Assembly: GCF_003253995.1 (NCBI RefSeq)
Contig: NZ_QKZL01000002.1
Location: 1 to 64,000, forward strand
From: Palleronia aestuarii
GTDB taxonomy: Bacteria; Pseudomonadota; Alphaproteobacteria; Rhodobacterales; Rhodobacteraceae
Length of the DNA: 64,000 nt
Direction of reading: 5' to 3'
Of this stretch, positions 35,285 to 43,872 are shown one piece after another. Under the pieces are notes generated by a model. That model did not search any database. It was not told where the DNA came from and saw nothing but the letters and a program-made list of their open reading frames with translations. The position numbers were made by a program, and so were the translations under genes. Each line of letters opens with the position of its first letter. Positions within the stretch are counted from its first letter, which is position 1.

Positions 35285-36817
35285 TCAGGTGGGTCTCGCT
35301 TCATATCGGTGGGATGGGGCAAAGACGCGGATCGTTGAGAGAAGCGCGAGGAACGGAACGATCCAGGCGATCCGGGCCTGAAACCGGCCATAGGGAGAGG
35401 CGAGGATGCCGCAAACGGCCGCGTTCAGGATGACGCCGAGCAGACAGATGCCGACGATGAGGAGTAGAATGACGATCCGGGGATCGGCTGGCCGGTCACC
35501 TGCGCCGGCAGGAATCGCGACGAGCGACACCAGCAGGAGAAGCGCCGCCGCTGCCGTCCCGATCTGGGTGACATCCGTCGCGGTACGAAGCAGGTCTCCC
35601 TTGCCGTAGAGGAAGGAGGTTCGCGTCGCATCCCGCAGATCCGCGGGAAGGCCGGTGGCGAGGAGCCCCCCCGGCACGTCTCCTCCGGCAACGAGGACGG
35701 CGTCGTCGAGCGAAAGCTCCCTGATCTGGACGAGCCCGTCCCGCGCGAGGCCGATCGCGGTCACCCAAGGCGCATGGAGGAAGGTCTGCACCGCGAAGGT
35801 CATGTCTTCCTCGGCCATGCGGCGCTTCTCCGCATCGCTCATGATCGCGAAAACACCGGCTTCGGGATCGTCGAGGAAGAGAAAACGCGTCCAAGCGAGC
35901 GGCAGCCGGTCGACATAGGGGCAGATCGCGAGCGCGTCGGATCGTTCAGGACCCGCGCAGGCCGTTTCCGCGTAATCCTGCCCGGGACCGAGATCCACGA
36001 GATGCGCGGTCAGGTGCGGCCGGGAAATCGGCGCAGCGCCGTACACCCGTTCGACGACCTTCGAGAACATGACCTGACCGCCTATCCCGGCCAGGATGAT
36101 CCCGCAAAGACCTACCGACCACCCGATCCCGACCGTTTTTCGGAACCAGGGCACACATAACTGCGCGAGGAGGAACAACGCGAGGATGCCCGTGACCAGC
36201 ACGAGGTGACTGAGATGGAAAAGTACGGCGAGGATGCAGACGAAAAAGAGGATCGCCTTGAACGCCGGACCGCCCGCTTCCGCACCGACGGCGAGGGCCG
36301 CCACGGAAAGGACCATCGCGCCAACCCAGATATCGGGCATGATCATTCCGACGAAGAGGCCCAACGGGGTCGCGAAGGCCAGCAATGCCAAACTCAGGAG
36401 AGAAGCAACGGGCCAGCTTGCGCACAGCACCGCGCGGAAGAGCGAGACGGCCGGAACGGAAACGGCAAGCCCCTGCAGAAAAACAAGGGCCCAACTCGCG
36501 GTAAGCCCCTGCGAGAGGTATGCGAGAACACCGTAATAGATCGAACGGCCGCCGACGACGAGCGGCGCGGAAGGTGTCGATCCCGGAGCGCTCTCGGCGA
36601 GCTGCCCGGCGATCTCTTCTCCCTGCGGCAGGGTCGCGATGCCCATATCATGCCCGGGAAAGACGACCGAGACGGCAGCCTGCCCCTGAGCGATATAGGT
36701 CGCGGAATCGATGTAGAGGAATGGCGCGCCGTTCAGGATCGCCGGAAGCGACAGGACGAGCCCGCCGATCGCGGCAATTACCCAGAAGCGGCGTGCTTCA
36801 CTCAACCCACTCGACAC
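35285..36817 (-). CDS. Large polytopic membrane protein, possible GT-C type glycosyltransferase
   Basis: A protein of about 510 residues with roughly ten membrane helices. No family is certain. After helix 1 it has APFLYIDSATYIAQGQAAVS, an acidic first-loop motif in the place where GT-C glycosyltransferases keep their catalytic Asp. A soluble stretch of about 120 residues sits in the second half (TRFLFLDDPEAGVFAIMSDA). The GTG at 36817 has GGAG nine bases upstream; a GTG at 36895 is an alternative. It leads the UbiA-HAD-GtrA operon, so it may use the polyprenyl-linked pentose those genes make. Confidence 0.6.
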   Translation of the reverse strand: MSSGLSEARRFWVIAAIGGLVLSLPAILNGAPFLYIDSATYIAQGQAAVSVVFPGHDMGIATLPQGEEIAGQLAESAPGSTPSAPLVVGGRSIYYGVLAYLSQGLTASWALVFLQGLAVSVPAVSLFRAVLCASWPVASLLSLALLAFATPLGLFVGMIMPDIWVGAMVLSVAALAVGAEAGGPAFKAILFFVCILAVLFHLSHLVLVTGILALFLLAQLCVPWFRKTVGIGWSVGLCGIILAGIGGQVMFSKVVERVYGAAPISRPHLTAHLVDLGPGQDYAETACAGPERSDALAICPYVDRLPLAWTRFLFLDDPEAGVFAIMSDAEKRRMAEEDMTFAVQTFLHAPWVTAIGLARDGLVQIRELSLDDAVLVAGGDVPGGLLATGLPADLRDATRTSFLYGKGDLLRTATDVTQIGTAAAALLLLVSLVAIPAGAGDRPADPRIVILLLIVGICLLGVILNAAVCGILASPYGRFQARIAWIVPFLALLSTIRVFAPSHRYEARPT

Positions 36818-36998
36818 GAACAAAATCTCCGCAAAAGCGGCGCCTGCACCTGCAGACTTCCGACCTCGGCCGTAGTACCACAACGGCCCCCGCACGGCCT
36901 AGGGTTGAGAACAATTCATACTTAACAATTCAACGTGTGAACGGCGCGGCTTCGAGCAATTGGGCAAGTGGCCCCGAGGAACCCCGGGGCCATACGCG

Positions 36999-38792
36999 TC
37001 AGCGCGAGTAGACGAGAGCGGTATAGGGGCCAATCGCGAGCGTCGCGTTGAACGGTCTATTATCAAAAGGTTCTTCCACAGGCTCGAAATCCTGAGCCTG
37101 ATGATTGCCGAAATCGCCGCTGTAGCCCGACCAGTCGCTGTTGAGCTGCAACCGCCAGGCGCCGCCCATCGGACAACCGATCGTCAGATCGTCCCTGGCC
37201 TCACCGCTGAAGTTGAGAACCACGAGGACACCGTCCTCCTCTCCATTCCAGCGGCGGAAGGCGAGTGTCTTGCGCGTGTCGTCGAGATGGATGACCTCGA
37301 AGCCGCTGCCGGACAATCCACGGCATTCCCCTTCCGCATCGAGCCTTAGCGCGATGAGATCGCGGTAGAGCCGGACGATGCCGCCGAAATCCTCGCTCTG
37401 CGCCCAGTCGAGCGGCACGGTGTCGTCGAACCAGTCACCGGCGAGAAATTCCTGGCCCTGGAACAGCATCGGGATGCCCGGCGCGGTGAAGACGAGCGCG
37501 GCCCCGAGGGTGGAACGCTTCTGCGCGGCCCAATGATCCTGCTCGTCGCCGCCGATCTCGTGCGGCACACGGGCCTTGCCGTTCGCGACCTCGTCGTGGC
37601 TTTCGGTATAGACCACGCGTTGGAACGGGTCGCCGTTATACGAATGGCCGAGAGCGGCGGCCACCGTTTCCATGCTGCGCTCCTCGTCGCTCTCCGCAAT
37701 AAGGGTCTCCCGGATCGGGTGGACGAAAGCCGCGTCCCATTGCGCGCCGAAGCCCGCGCCGTCATTTCCCGTATCGTCCGTCAGCGCATCCTTCTCGCGC
37801 AGATCCTCGGCGATCGTGATCCGCCCCGGGAAGCGCTCGGCCATCTCCGCGTTGATCATTTGCAGAAGCGACCATCCGTCGGGCAGGGAATCCTCCTCCG
37901 TCTCGTGGCCTTCTATGTTGCGGATATAGAGGGTCATGTCGAAGCGGAGCCCGTCGACGTGATATTCCTCGAGCCAGTGCATCGCGTTGTCGCGGATGAA
38001 CTGGCGTACCTGAGGCCGACCGTAATCGGGCCGCGTCTCGCCCCAGGGCGTATTGGCGCGGTGATCCTGGTAGAAGTAGACGCCGCCCTTGTCGTCCTCG
38101 CTCCAGCCGTCGAACTGCCAGAGGTCGAGGTCGGACGGTCCGAAATGGTTGTAGACGACGTCGAGGATGACGGCGAAGCCCTCGGCATGGGCCGCCTTCA
38201 CGAAATCGCGGAAGGCACGCGGGCCGCCATAGGCGGTCTCGATCGCGAATACATGGGCGGGATTGTAGCCCCAACTCACGTCACCGGCGAACTCCGCCGC
38301 TGGCATGATCTGGATCGCGTTGATGCCGAGCGAGCGAAGATGGCCGAACCGCTCCTGCGCCGCCGCGAATGTCCCGACCTCGCCCTCCTCGCTGTTGAAC
38401 GTTCCGATATGGAGTTCGTAGATGACGAGCCGGTTCCAGGCCGGCATCTCGAAGGCGTCGCCCTCCCAATCGTAATCCGGATCCGGGATGACCGCGTTGC
38501 CGACCGAGTTAGTGACCTCGCGGGCATAGGGGTCGATCCGTGAAATCTTGCCATTCGGCCCGTCGATCAGGAAGCGGTATTCCTGGCCGACCGAGGCGCC
38601 AGCCACGTCGGCGTACCAGTAGCCGTCCTCCTCGGCATGCATCGGCGCCGCATCTTCCGACCACTCGTTGAAATCTCCGGCGACGTGGACCGCGCCTGCA
38701 TTGGGTGCCCAGACGCGAAAGGCGACGCCGCCATCATGGACGATGGCGCCCATTCCCGGATGCGCCGTTTCGGCATTCGATATCATGTTCAT
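36999..38792 (-). CDS. GH13 alpha-glucan branching enzyme-like protein
   Basis: A 597-residue cytoplasmic glucan-active enzyme. There is an N-terminal CBM48 (residues about 12-95, VHVAGDFNEWSEDAAPM) and a GH13 barrel from about 120. Catalytic residues are Asp 285 (GLRFDMTLYI), Glu 329 (ITIAEDLREK) and Asp 400 (YTESHDEVANG). WGYNPAHVFAIETAYGG and IPMLFQGQEFLAGDW follow the GlgB / trehalohydrolase pattern. It is somewhat short for classical GlgB, and no other glycogen or trehalose genes are nearby. It may branch glucan or cut maltooligosyl-trehalose. Confidence 0.83.
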   Translation of the reverse strand: MNMISNAETAHPGMGAIVHDGGVAFRVWAPNAGAVHVAGDFNEWSEDAAPMHAEEDGYWYADVAGASVGQEYRFLIDGPNGKISRIDPYAREVTNSVGNAVIPDPDYDWEGDAFEMPAWNRLVIYELHIGTFNSEEGEVGTFAAAQERFGHLRSLGINAIQIMPAAEFAGDVSWGYNPAHVFAIETAYGGPRAFRDFVKAAHAEGFAVILDVVYNHFGPSDLDLWQFDGWSEDDKGGVYFYQDHRANTPWGETRPDYGRPQVRQFIRDNAMHWLEEYHVDGLRFDMTLYIRNIEGHETEEDSLPDGWSLLQMINAEMAERFPGRITIAEDLREKDALTDDTGNDGAGFGAQWDAAFVHPIRETLIAESDEERSMETVAAALGHSYNGDPFQRVVYTESHDEVANGKARVPHEIGGDEQDHWAAQKRSTLGAALVFTAPGIPMLFQGQEFLAGDWFDDTVPLDWAQSEDFGGIVRLYRDLIALRLDAEGECRGLSGSGFEVIHLDDTRKTLAFRRWNGEEDGVLVVLNFSGEARDDLTIGCPMGGAWRLQLNSDWSGYSGDFGNHQAQDFEPVEEPFDNRPFNATLAIGPYTALVYSR

Positions 38793-38981
38793 CGCAGAGC
38801 TTCCCGTGCGGACCTGCCCGCATGCGATCGGGCCGCTCCCGATCTGCGAGGACGCAAGGTCGATCAGGGCAGCAAAGTTCCGCGAGGAGCCGTCACAAAG
38901 CGCGCGTGTCGCATGGCTCCCCGTCCCGCGCCTGCGGAACGGGCATTCGCCTCATTCGGCGACCGCTTCGCACGTGGCGGA

Positions 38982-40070
38982 TCAGGCGTTCGAGAGCGCC
39001 AACGGCGCGAGGTCGTTGCGCCGCGCGAAGTCCGCCATGGCCTCTACCGCCGTCGGATCGAGGGTGATCCCCTTCGTGCGTCGCCGTTCGGCCTCCGCCC
39101 ATTCGCGATCTCCCGCGGCGAGTACCGTTCCGCCCGGGCGGGTCGCACTCGAGCGGATCGACTCGAGGTAACGGCGGACGATCCCGAAGAACACTTCGGC
39201 GCCCGCGAAAGCCGCGGGGTCAAGTGCGAGAACGAATGCGCCAAGGCCGCGCGGCGTCGACATGTCGTCGCTGATCATCGGGGCGATCTCGGTGCTGAGC
39301 GGCGCGTCCGACAATGCGGTCGACAGCAGCTCGGAAATGCCGGCGAGGCCCGCGCCCTTGTACCCGAACGCACCGCCGAGGGGCGCCAGCATCTCCGCCG
39401 CCATCGGATCGGTGACGTTGCGACCCTCCGCGTCCGAGGCAGTCTCCGCGGCGAGCGGGATGCCGAGGGATTGGCTGAGCTGGACCTTGTTGAACGGAAT
39501 GGCGCTCGTCGCCATGTCGAGGAGCCAGGGATCGCCTTCCCCCGTCGGAGCGGCGACGGCGATGGGGTTGGTCCCGTGGAACCGCGACGCGCCGTCGTGG
39601 AGGCGGACGAACGGATCGGAGTTGCAGAAGGCGAAGCCCATCATTCCGTTCTGCGCGATATCGATCGCATAGGCACCCGCCGCGCCGAAATGGGAGGAAT
39701 TCCGGATCGCCACGGCGCCGACGCCGTGCTCGCGCGCTCTCCGGACCGCCTCTTCGGTTGCCATGTAGGTCGCCCGCGACCCGTGCGCGTCGTCCCCATC
39801 GAGCACCGCCGCGCCACCTTTCTGGTGGACGAGACGGGGCGTTGGACGAGGGTTCAGCCGCCCTCCCGCGAACCCGGCGAGGTAATGCGGCAGCAGGCGG
39901 TAGCCGTGCGTGTCCACACCGTGGATCGAAGCATGGCTCAGGGCCCGGACGAGCGCCTCGGATGTTTCCGCGTCCGCATGGACGGCATCGAGGGCCTCGA
40001 AGGCGAACCGCTCCATCTCTTCGAGGGGAACGCGGGGCGGAGCGACGTGGTCGGAGGCGGGATCGGACAT
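38982..40070 (-). CDS. Ldh-family NAD(P)-dependent oxidoreductase (malate/L-lactate/ureidoglycolate type)
   Basis: A 362-residue reductase of the YlbC/MdH (LDH_2) fold, distinct from Rossmann LDHs. VRALSHASIHGVDTHGYRLL, VGAVAIRNSSHFGAAGAYAI (active His region), FHGTNPIAVAAPTGEGDPWL and GGAFGYKGAGLAGISELLST are signature segments. The start is the ATG at 40070 with AAGGAG ten bases before it. A GGTATACC operator lies 25 bp upstream, tying it to the sugar-acid regulon. The substrate could be a keto-sugar acid (2,3-diketo-gulonate reductase is in this family). Confidence 0.88.
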   Translation of the reverse strand: MSDPASDHVAPPRVPLEEMERFAFEALDAVHADAETSEALVRALSHASIHGVDTHGYRLLPHYLAGFAGGRLNPRPTPRLVHQKGGAAVLDGDDAHGSRATYMATEEAVRRAREHGVGAVAIRNSSHFGAAGAYAIDIAQNGMMGFAFCNSDPFVRLHDGASRFHGTNPIAVAAPTGEGDPWLLDMATSAIPFNKVQLSQSLGIPLAAETASDAEGRNVTDPMAAEMLAPLGGAFGYKGAGLAGISELLSTALSDAPLSTEIAPMISDDMSTPRGLGAFVLALDPAAFAGAEVFFGIVRRYLESIRSSATRPGGTVLAAGDREWAEAERRRTKGITLDPTAVEAMADFARRNDLAPLALSNA

Positions 40071-40094
40071 GTGGCAATATCTCCTTCGCGGTGA

Positions 40095-40104
40095 CGGTAT
40101 ACCA
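40095..40104. promoter_or_regulatory. GntR-type operator upstream of the Ldh-family gene
   Basis: CGGTATACCA matches nine of ten bases of the palindrome TGGTATACCA found at 41873 and 52266. It lies 25 bp upstream of the reductase start. Confidence 0.6.
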
Positions 40105-40280
40105 GATTGCCCGAGGTTCAAGCAGGTTGGCTTAGCGATGGATTCGGCCCCGCCACGAAGCGGAGAGGCGATTCGAGAAGGGAGGCGCGTGGCGCGGCAG
40201 ACCTCCGGACGGAGGCGGTCTCAAAGCGATGAGCCGCGGGATCACCGGCGCCGCAACCGCAGGCGCCGGTCTCGTTCGCA

Positions 40281-41126
40281 TCAGCTCTCGGCGACGACTT
40301 CCTGCCGCTGGCCGCCCAGGCCTTCGACCTCGACCTCCATCACGTCGCCGGGCTTGAGGAAGCGCTGCGGCTTCATCCCCATGCCAACGCCTTCCGGCGT
40401 TCCGGTGGCGATGACGTCGCCGGGCATGAGCACCATGAATTGCGAAAGGTACGAGACGATTTCCGCCGCTCCGAAGATCATGTCGGAGGTTTCGCTCGAC
40501 TGAACGGTCTCGCCGTTGAGCTTCAGCCAGAGCTTGAGCTTTTGCGGATCCGGCACCTCGTCCGCCGTCACGAGCCAGGGGCCGATCGGGCCGAAGGTAC
40601 GGGCCGACTTTCCCTTCATCCACTGCCCGCCGCGCTCGATCTGGAAGGCGCGCTCGGAGACATCGTTGATCGTGCAGTAGCCCGCGACGTGATCGAGTGC
40701 GTCGGCCTCGCTGACGTAGCTCGTCCGCGCCCCGATGACGATGCCGAGTTCGACCTCCCAGTCGGACTTCTCCGATCCGCGCGGGATGGCGACGTCGTCG
40801 TTCGGCCCGGAGAGCGCGGAGGTGGCCTTCGAGAAGATGATCGGCTCCTCCGGCTCCTTGGCGTTCGTCTCCGCCGCATGCTTGGCGTAGTTCAGGCCGA
40901 TGCAGAAGAAGTTCGGCACCCGTGCGAGGCACGAGCCGATCCGACCCGGATCCGGTACGAGTGGCAGCGCCTCGGGATCGAGCGCCCGAAGCTTCTCGAG
41001 CCCTACCCGGGTGATCGTCTCGCCGGTGATGTCGGAAATCTCTCCGCTGAGATCGCGCACCGCTCCGGCGGCGTCGAGCATTCCGGGCTTTTCCTGCCCC
41101 GCATCTCCGAATCTCAAAAGTTTCAT
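40281..41126 (-). CDS. Fumarylacetoacetate hydrolase family protein (2,4-diketo-3-deoxy-L-fuconate hydrolase-like)
   Basis: A 281-residue FAH-fold hydrolase. PNFFCIGLNYAKHAAETNAK and EEPIIFSKATSALSGPNDDV open the domain. The metal ligands are in KSDWEVELGIVIGARTSYVS, and the active site ends at MPGDVIATGTPEGVGMGMKP. Residues 1-60 (MKLLRFGDAGQEKPGMLDAA) match the LRA6-type family that cleaves 2,4-diketo-3-deoxy-L-fuconate or rhamnonate to pyruvate and lactate. It overlaps the GntR regulator by 4 bp. With the SDR at 48033 it gives the last two steps of that route. Confidence 0.85.
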   Translation of the reverse strand: MKLLRFGDAGQEKPGMLDAAGAVRDLSGEISDITGETITRVGLEKLRALDPEALPLVPDPGRIGSCLARVPNFFCIGLNYAKHAAETNAKEPEEPIIFSKATSALSGPNDDVAIPRGSEKSDWEVELGIVIGARTSYVSEADALDHVAGYCTINDVSERAFQIERGGQWMKGKSARTFGPIGPWLVTADEVPDPQKLKLWLKLNGETVQSSETSDMIFGAAEIVSYLSQFMVLMPGDVIATGTPEGVGMGMKPQRFLKPGDVMEVEVEGLGGQRQEVVAES

Positions 41127-41812
41127 GCAGTGTCCCTTGTTCTGGTCTCGGTTTCGTTCGCGGAATTATCCTCGCCGGCCATGACGGCGGTGATGTTCGT
41201 GACGAGATCGCGCAGATGCGCTCCCGTCGCGATTGCGGCCCGGTCCGGATCGCGCGCGACGAGCGCGTCGACGATGGCCCCGTGCTGCGTCAGCACCCGG
41301 TCGCGACTGCGCCGCTCGCGGGCGGAAAGGTATCGGGCCCGCCAGAGGCGCGCCAGATATGCCCCATGCGTGCGCTCCAGTGCCGCGTTGCCCGATGCCG
41401 CGGCAATGGCACGGTGGAAGGCCATGTCCATCTCGAAGAGGTCGAGCATGTCGCGATGCGCGTATTCGAGCCCGAACTGCTCGTTCAGCGACTTGATGCG
41501 TTCCACCGCATCGTCGGGAGCATGGAGACAGGCGAGCCGCACCGAAAGCACCTCGAGCTCACACATGACGACCAGTTCGTCGGTGACTTCCTTGATCGAC
41601 GGATCGGCGACGATCGGGCTTCGGGCGGGACGCAGGACGACGAGCCCTTCTCGCGCCAGGATCCGAATCGCCTCGCGCATCGGCGTGCGGCTCACCCCTT
41701 CATGGGCGGCCTTGTCGCGCTCCTTGATGGCCGCGCCCGGCGCAAGATCGCCGCGCAGGATGTCCCGACGCAGACGGTCGGCGATCTGTTCCGGCAGACT
41801 GGATAGGGACAT
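41123..41812 (-). CDS. GntR-family transcriptional regulator with FCD domain
   Basis: A 229-residue repressor. It has an N-terminal winged helix (ADRLRRDILRGDLAPGAAIK, VSRTPMREAIRILAREGLVV) and an all-helical FCD ligand domain with the metal-binding pattern D..H..H (FEMDMAFHRAIAAASGNAAL, LTQHGAIVDALVARDPDRAA). FCD proteins bind hydroxy- or sugar acids. It is divergent from the TRAP operon. The palindrome TGGTATACCA, typical for this family, lies 61 bp upstream of its start and recurs before two other units, so it is the likely controller of the whole island. Confidence 0.9.
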   Translation of the reverse strand: MSLSSLPEQIADRLRRDILRGDLAPGAAIKERDKAAHEGVSRTPMREAIRILAREGLVVLRPARSPIVADPSIKEVTDELVVMCELEVLSVRLACLHAPDDAVERIKSLNEQFGLEYAHRDMLDLFEMDMAFHRAIAAASGNAALERTHGAYLARLWRARYLSARERRSRDRVLTQHGAIVDALVARDPDRAAIATGAHLRDLVTNITAVMAGEDNSANETETRTRDTA

Positions 41813-41872
41813 CGGCCTGTCGTTCCTCCCCCGAGCATCGGCCTCAACTGAATGCTCGCATTATTGTCGATC

Positions 41873-41882
41873 TGGTATACCA
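41873..41882. promoter_or_regulatory. GntR operator between gntR and the TRAP operon
   Basis: The perfect palindrome TGGTATACCA lies in the 170-bp divergent gap. It should act on both the regulator and the TRAP/dehydratase operon. Confidence 0.7.
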
Positions 41883-41982
41883 AAATTGTTTGCGTGTCGA
41901 GCGACCTTTGGCTAGCCTGACCGACATCATAAAGCTGCCGGCCCGGAAGCGCGGCAGCGAGATTGATCGGGAGGATCAGAAT

Positions 41983-43002
41983 ATGACGATGAAGACCCTG
42001 CTTTCGGGTGTCGCGCTCGCGACGCTCGTCGCGGTCCCCGCCACCGCGCAGAGCGTGACCCTGCGCATCCAGAACCACTATGCGCCCGACCAGACGTCGG
42101 GCAAGCTGATCCAGCAATTCGTCGAGGATGTCGAGACGATGTCGGGCGGCGACATCGACATCGAGATGTTCTTCTCCTCCTCCGTCGTCAAGACCGTGGA
42201 GACGTTCGACGCCGCGGCGTCCGGGATCCTCGATTGCGACATGACGGGCGGCGCCTATCAGACCGGCAAGAACCCCGCGTTCCAGTTCGTGGGCGACATC
42301 ATGGGCGGCTACGACACGCCGTGGCAGCAATATGCCTGGCTCTACTCGGGCGGCCTCGAGCAGGCGCAGGAGCTCTACAACGAATACGGGATGCAGCTCG
42401 TCGGCTGGAACCTCTACGGCCAGGAGAGCATGGTCTCCTCGACGCCGATCGCCGGGCCAGACGACCTCAAGAACTGGAAGTTCCGCTCGCCGCCGGGAAT
42501 GGAGACGGAGATCTTCGCCAATCTCGGCGCCTCGCCCATCGTCATGGACTTCACCGAGGTCTTCACCGCGCTCGAGACCGGGATCATCGAAGGCTCGGAC
42601 TATTCCGGCCTCGCCAACGACGAGTCGATCGGCCTCTTCGATCTGGTCAAGCACGCGACCTATCCGGGCTTCCATTCGATGCCGGCAGACCACCTCGCCT
42701 GCAACAAGTCGGTCTGGGACGGGCTGACGGAGCAGCAGCAGCGGATCATCGAGGTCGCGCTGCAGAAGATGTCGTTCCGCATCGCGCTCACGTTCGAGGT
42801 CGAGAACACGCAAGCGGCCGAACGCCTGACCGAGGCCGGCGTCACATTGCACGACTGGTCGGCCGAGGACCGCGCGACCTTCCGCGAGGCGGCGCAGAGC
42901 GCGTGGCAGGACTGGGCCGGCAGGACGCCGGAGGCCAAGGCGCTGGTGGACAGCCACATCGCGTTTCTCACGCAGCTCGGCCTGATCTCCGAGACGAACT
43001 GA
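41983..43002 (+). CDS. TRAP transporter substrate-binding protein, DctP type
   Basis: A 339-residue periplasmic binding protein. The signal peptide is MTMKTLLSGVALATLVAVPA with cleavage after TAQ. The body has VTLRIQNHYAPDQTSGKLIQ, a ligand-arginine region (LKNWKFRSPPGMETEIFANL), and VFTALETGIIEGSDYSGLAN, all as in DctP/TakP proteins. GGGAGGAT precedes the ATG. It is the first gene of the operon under the TGGTATACCA site. It should bind an organic or sugar acid for uptake by the next two proteins. Confidence 0.93.
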   Translation: MTMKTLLSGVALATLVAVPATAQSVTLRIQNHYAPDQTSGKLIQQFVEDVETMSGGDIDIEMFFSSSVVKTVETFDAAASGILDCDMTGGAYQTGKNPAFQFVGDIMGGYDTPWQQYAWLYSGGLEQAQELYNEYGMQLVGWNLYGQESMVSSTPIAGPDDLKNWKFRSPPGMETEIFANLGASPIVMDFTEVFTALETGIIEGSDYSGLANDESIGLFDLVKHATYPGFHSMPADHLACNKSVWDGLTEQQQRIIEVALQKMSFRIALTFEVENTQAAERLTEAGVTLHDWSAEDRATFREAAQSAWQDWAGRTPEAKALVDSHIAFLTQLGLISETN

Positions 43003-43019
43003 TCTTCGGGTGAAGCGAC

Positions 43020-43045
43020 GGACAGCCGCTCGGACGCGGCTGTCC
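43020..43045 (+). promoter_or_regulatory. Intercistronic hairpin after the TRAP binding-protein gene
   Basis: A perfect 10-bp stem GGACAGCCGC/GCGGCTGTCC with a 6-base loop and no T-run. It resembles the hairpin at 14396 after the ABC binding protein, and probably sets a higher level for the binding protein than for the membrane subunits. Confidence 0.6.
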
Positions 43046-43068
43046 GGTACCATAACGGGGGGGCTGGA

Positions 43069-43872
43069 ATGGGCGACAACACACGTGCCTTGAAGGGGAT
43101 CGGCTGGCCGATCCTGTTTGTCGCCTGCATGGCCTGGATCGTGTGGTACTTCCCACGCTTCATCCTGCTCGCGGGCTACGGGAACGACAACCTGAACTCG
43201 TCCTACCAATCGGCGGGCATCGTCGACCTCGCGATCGCGGTCCTCGCGATCGCCGCCTTCTTCATCGGCGCAAGCAAAACCTCGACAACAGCCGGAGAAG
43301 GCGAGGTCGAATCGTATTTCGATCGGGTCTCCCTCTTTCTCGCGCGCGTCTGCATGCTCCTCATCGTGATCCTCGTCTCGGTGATGTTCTTCGAGGTGGT
43401 CATGCGCTACGTCTTCGAGGCGCCGACGCTCTGGGCCAACGAGCTCAGCCTCTGGATGGCTGGCTTCATCTTTCTGCTCTCGGGGCTCTATGCCATGCAG
43501 CAGCGAAGCCATATCCGCATCTACCTGCTCTACGACATGTTCCCGCGCTGGCTGCAGCATATCGCGGACGTGATCTCCACGCTCCTCATCGCCGTCTTCG
43601 CGGGCGCGCTCGTCTGGGGCGCCTCGAAGGAGGCTTCCGACAAGTTCTTCCGATGGGAGACGTTTGGCACTGCCTTCGACCCGCCGATCCCGGCCACGCT
43701 GAAACCGATGATCCTGATCGTCATCGTCTTCATCACCATCCAGGCGATCGTCAATCTGATCGTCGACTGGAACAAGGAGGCGGAAACCCACGGGATCGTC
43801 GACGAGAGCGAATTCGAGGACATGCTCGCGCAGAGCGGTCAGCATCAACACGAAGCGGGAAGGCACGATTGA
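43069..43872 (+). CDS. TRAP transporter small permease, DctQ type, with N-terminal extension
   Basis: A 267-residue inner-membrane protein. The DctQ core (about 95-250) has four helices, with FFEVVMRYVFEAPTLWANEL and FIFLLSGLYAMQQRSHIRIY as signature. Two additional helices precede it (WPILFVACMAWIVWYFPRFI and IVDLAIAVLAIAAFFIGAS), so it is longer than the usual 160-190 residues. The C-terminal tail is soluble and acidic, ending in a histidine-rich segment. It overlaps the DctM start by one base. Confidence 0.88.
   Translation: MGDNTRALKGIGWPILFVACMAWIVWYFPRFILLAGYGNDNLNSSYQSAGIVDLAIAVLAIAAFFIGASKTSTTAGEGEVESYFDRVSLFLARVCMLLIVILVSVMFFEVVMRYVFEAPTLWANELSLWMAGFIFLLSGLYAMQQRSHIRIYLLYDMFPRWLQHIADVISTLLIAVFAGALVWGASKEASDKFFRWETFGTAFDPPIPATLKPMILIVIVFITIQAIVNLIVDWNKEAETHGIVDESEFEDMLAQSGQHQHEAGRHD

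Noticed and set aside
38826-38844. Hairpin GATCGGG-CCGCT-CCCGATC upstream of the branching-enzyme-like gene
   Set aside because: A 7-bp stem without a T-run between two same-strand genes. It could end the upstream Ldh-side reading or be chance, and it was not strong enough to list.
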